64,000 nt of DNA, taken from contig NZ_LMEX01000001.1 of NCBI RefSeq assembly GCF_001426645.1, positions 248,449-312,448 of the forward strand, read 5' to 3'. Below, in pieces: positions 62,399 through 64,000 of the stretch. The stretch comes from Rhodanobacter sp. Root480 (lineage in GTDB: Bacteria; Pseudomonadota; Gammaproteobacteria; Xanthomonadales; Rhodanobacteraceae). Both the position numbers and the translations under genes were made by a program. The notes under the pieces are model-generated. The model was not told where the DNA came from. It saw nothing but the letters and a program-made list of their open reading frames with translations, and made no database searches. The number at the start of each line of letters is the position of its first letter. Positions within the stretch are counted from its first letter, which is position 1.

Positions 62399-63498
62399 GA
62401 CGTCGCGGCCATGCCCGAGGTGATGATGTCGGTCACGCGCTGCTGGTAGGTGGCGTGGTCCACCTTCAGCGGAATGCTGATCTTGAAACAGCCAACCGCG
62501 GCGAGGCTGCCCGAGAGCACCCGGCGCCAGTTCGCGGTGACCTCTTCCATCGTCAGCATGGCGGTGCGCGCGGTGGCCAGCGCGTTGTATTTCTCCCAGT
62601 ACAGGTGGTCGTGGAAGACGCTGTATTCGGCGCTGACCACGGCGATCGTCATGTCCACGACGTTGGCCTGGCTCAGCTGCGACAGGCGGATGTCCGGCAC
62701 GTCCTCGCGCACCACGTAATACAGACGCGACAGCGGGGCCGACGTGGAATCCACGCGCTGGTACAGGCGGTCGGGTGACATCTTGCGTCGCACGCTGGCG
62801 GGGTTCAGGCGGTTCTTGATGGCGAAGTGGGCGCGGTCGATCCAGCCGCGTCCGGCCAGCAGCTCGTGCTTCATCTGGTTGCCGGCGCAGTTGTAGCCGT
62901 AGATCTTCGGCCAGGCCATGTTGCCGTGGACGCGGCCGGTGTCGGACATGACCACGATGTCGTCGCTGATGAAGCTGGCGCCGGGATGATTGCGCAGCGC
63001 CAGCATCGCCGACGATTTGCCGGCACCGCCGGTGCCGGCAAGCAGGCAGGCGCTGTCGCCGATCGTCACTGCCGAGGCGTGGATCGGCACCATGTCGCCA
63101 AAGAAATACACCGACGGCACAAGTACCAGCTCGTGCAGGATCTGCTCGAACGCCTCGGTTTCGCGCGCGTATTCCATCGACAGCAGTTTGTGGACCACGC
63201 GCCGCATCCCGCGGCGACGCCGGATGGCAACCTCGACATTGAGGCAGCCGTCGGCGGAGCGTTCCCAGCAGACGTCGACACCGGGAAACACGGTGCGCAT
63301 GCCGTGCTCGAAGGCTTCATGTACGCGCGGGTTGATCGCCGTGGGACGGCGCGCCGTCACGGCGTCGACGATGCGGATGTTCACCTCGGGCGCGCGGCCG
63401 GGCGCGTCCGCATACAGGCTCAGGCTTTCCGCCAGCGGCGCCTCCAGGCTCGTGTCGCAGGAAAAGGCATAACACTTTCCGAAAATGATTTTCTTCAT
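62395..63498 (-). CDS. HprK-like P-loop protein of the exopolysaccharide locus
   Basis: 367 residues from the ATG at 63498 (ATGA overlap with the aminotransferase); an ATG three codons earlier is also in frame. Residues 140-200: VPIHASAVTIGDSACLLAGT, then GGAGKSSAML (Walker A) and FISDDIVVMSD (second acidic motif), as in HPr kinase / PEP-carboxykinase-like proteins. Flanks are unlike true HprK: no PTS neighbour, no N-terminal HprK domain. Such homologues recur in polysaccharide and lasso-peptide loci with unknown targets. A kinase acting on a sugar, lipid carrier or a regulatory protein is possible. Confidence 0.72.
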   Translation of the reverse strand: MKKIIFGKCYAFSCDTSLEAPLAESLSLYADAPGRAPEVNIRIVDAVTARRPTAINPRVHEAFEHGMRTVFPGVDVCWERSADGCLNVEVAIRRRRGMRRVVHKLLSMEYARETEAFEQILHELVLVPSVYFFGDMVPIHASAVTIGDSACLLAGTGGAGKSSAMLALRNHPGASFISDDIVVMSDTGRVHGNMAWPKIYGYNCAGNQMKHELLAGRGWIDRAHFAIKNRLNPASVRRKMSPDRLYQRVDSTSAPLSRLYYVVREDVPDIRLSQLSQANVVDMTIAVVSAEYSVFHDHLYWEKYNALATARTAMLTMEEVTANWRRVLSGSLAAVGCFKISIPLKVDHATYQQRVTDIITSGMAATS

Positions 63499-64000
63499 GC
63501 AGGACAAACCCGGCGCGACGGCAGATGAGAGAGGACCGACGCCAGCGCCGCCACGATGGACTGCTGCTGATCGGCGCCCAGGTAGGGCGACATCGGCAGG
63601 CTGATGACCTGCTCCGCGAGGGTGTCGCCCACCGGCAACTGCCGTTTGCGATCGGCCACGGCCGGCTGCCGGTTGAGCGGCAGCGGGTAGTGCACGGCGG
63701 TGGGGATGCCGGCCTGCTTCAGCCGCGCCTGCACCTCGTCGCGCTCGGGTACCCGCACGGTGTACTGCGCCCAGGCGCTGCGGTTGTGCGTTTCGACGAA
63801 GGGCGCGATCACCAGCTCGGCGTCGGCGAACAGCCGGGCATAGGTCTGCGCCACCTGCTGGCGCAACGCGATCTCGTCGTCGAGGATGTCCAGCTTGGGC
63901 AGCAGGATCGCCGCCTGCAGCGTATCCAGGCGGCTGTTCACCCCCACGCGTACGTGGTGGTAGCGCCGATCCTGGCCGTGCCGTGCGATCTGCCGCACGA
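63495..64000 (-). CDS. DegT/DnrJ/EryC1-type aminotransferase, C-terminal part
   Basis: 168 codons lie within the window; the gene continues past its right edge. RQIARHGQDRRYHHVRVGVN with SRLDTLQAAILLPKL is the family block that follows the PLP-bearing lysine; HYPLPLNRQPAV and ISLPMSPYL are also typical. The enzyme would aminate a keto-nucleotide-sugar (C3 or C4) for the EPS, giving the amine that the formyltransferase at 46.6 kb could use. First visible gene of the long overlapping - strand operon. Confidence 0.9.
   Translation of the reverse strand, partial: VRQIARHGQDRRYHHVRVGVNSRLDTLQAAILLPKLDILDDEIALRQQVAQTYARLFADAELVIAPFVETHNRSAWAQYTVRVPERDEVQARLKQAGIPTAVHYPLPLNRQPAVADRKRQLPVGDTLAEQVISLPMSPYLGADQQQSIVAALASVLSHLPSRRVCPA

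Overview
The window looks like chromosomal DNA of a gammaproteobacterium of the Xanthomonadales, most likely Rhodanobacteraceae (Rhodanobacter/Dyella type). The reasons are the high-GC coding style, the mutS / cinA-like / recA / recX / alaS / csrA / tRNA-Ser order, phoH-ybeY-corC, type IV pilins, and many copies of an imperfect palindrome beginning TGTAGGAGCGGCTTC that accompanies a REP-associated transposase. No replication origin, CRISPR array, prophage or integrase was seen.

Layout. 0-3 kb: an AEC-type permease, a stand-alone response regulator, and a two-gene toxin-antitoxin-like pair (DUF6922-like protein plus AbiEii-type nucleotidyltransferase). 3.3-16.8 kb: a first surface-glycan locus. 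The + strand carries a GT2, a GT4 and galE. The - strand carries an ABC flippase, a pyruvyltransferase-family protein, a GT2, a GT4, a bifunctional CDP-ribitol-synthase-like enzyme, a TagF/Bcs3-like polyol-phosphate transferase, UDP-galactopyranose mutase and a GT4. Its core (about 11.3-15.2 kb) is visibly poorer in GC than the flanks, and the boundary runs through the 3' end of the ABC gene. Together the genes suggest a polyol-phosphate and galactofuranose containing polymer. 17.1-22.5 kb: two type IV pilins, each with a candidate sigma-54 promoter, followed by two TMTC-like GT-C membrane proteins with C-terminal tetratricopeptide-like regions (possible pilin glycosylation). 22.7-24.7 kb: a toxin-antitoxin island (XRE/AbiEii with two evenly spaced operator-like repeats, then MntA/HepT with a frameshifted hepT). 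24.9-28.1 kb: an exported S9 peptidase and a RAYT gene flanked on both sides by tandem 76-bp REP units.

28.1-45 kb is conserved housekeeping DNA: corA, a DUF4105/Lnb-like protein, corC, ybeY, phoH, hslR, mutS, a Tat-exported FAD oxidase diverging from a membrane LytTR regulator, a CinA-like amidase, recA, recX, alaS, csrA and tRNA-Ser(GCU). The tRNA is followed by a 32-bp inverted repeat that includes its own 3' end, then by two tandem copies of a roughly 120-bp structured element. 45.6-64 kb: a second, Wzx/Wzy-type exopolysaccharide locus. The + strand holds a deacetylase, a formyltransferase, a Wza/GumB-like exporter and a WecA-like initiating transferase. A long overlapping - strand operon holds a DegT aminotransferase, an HprK-like P-loop protein, GTs, Wzx, a Wzy-like polymerase, AsnB and a beta-helix protein.

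REP arms have also entered protein-coding DNA: in ybeY and in one TMTC-like gene they are read in frame and add repeat-encoded peptides.
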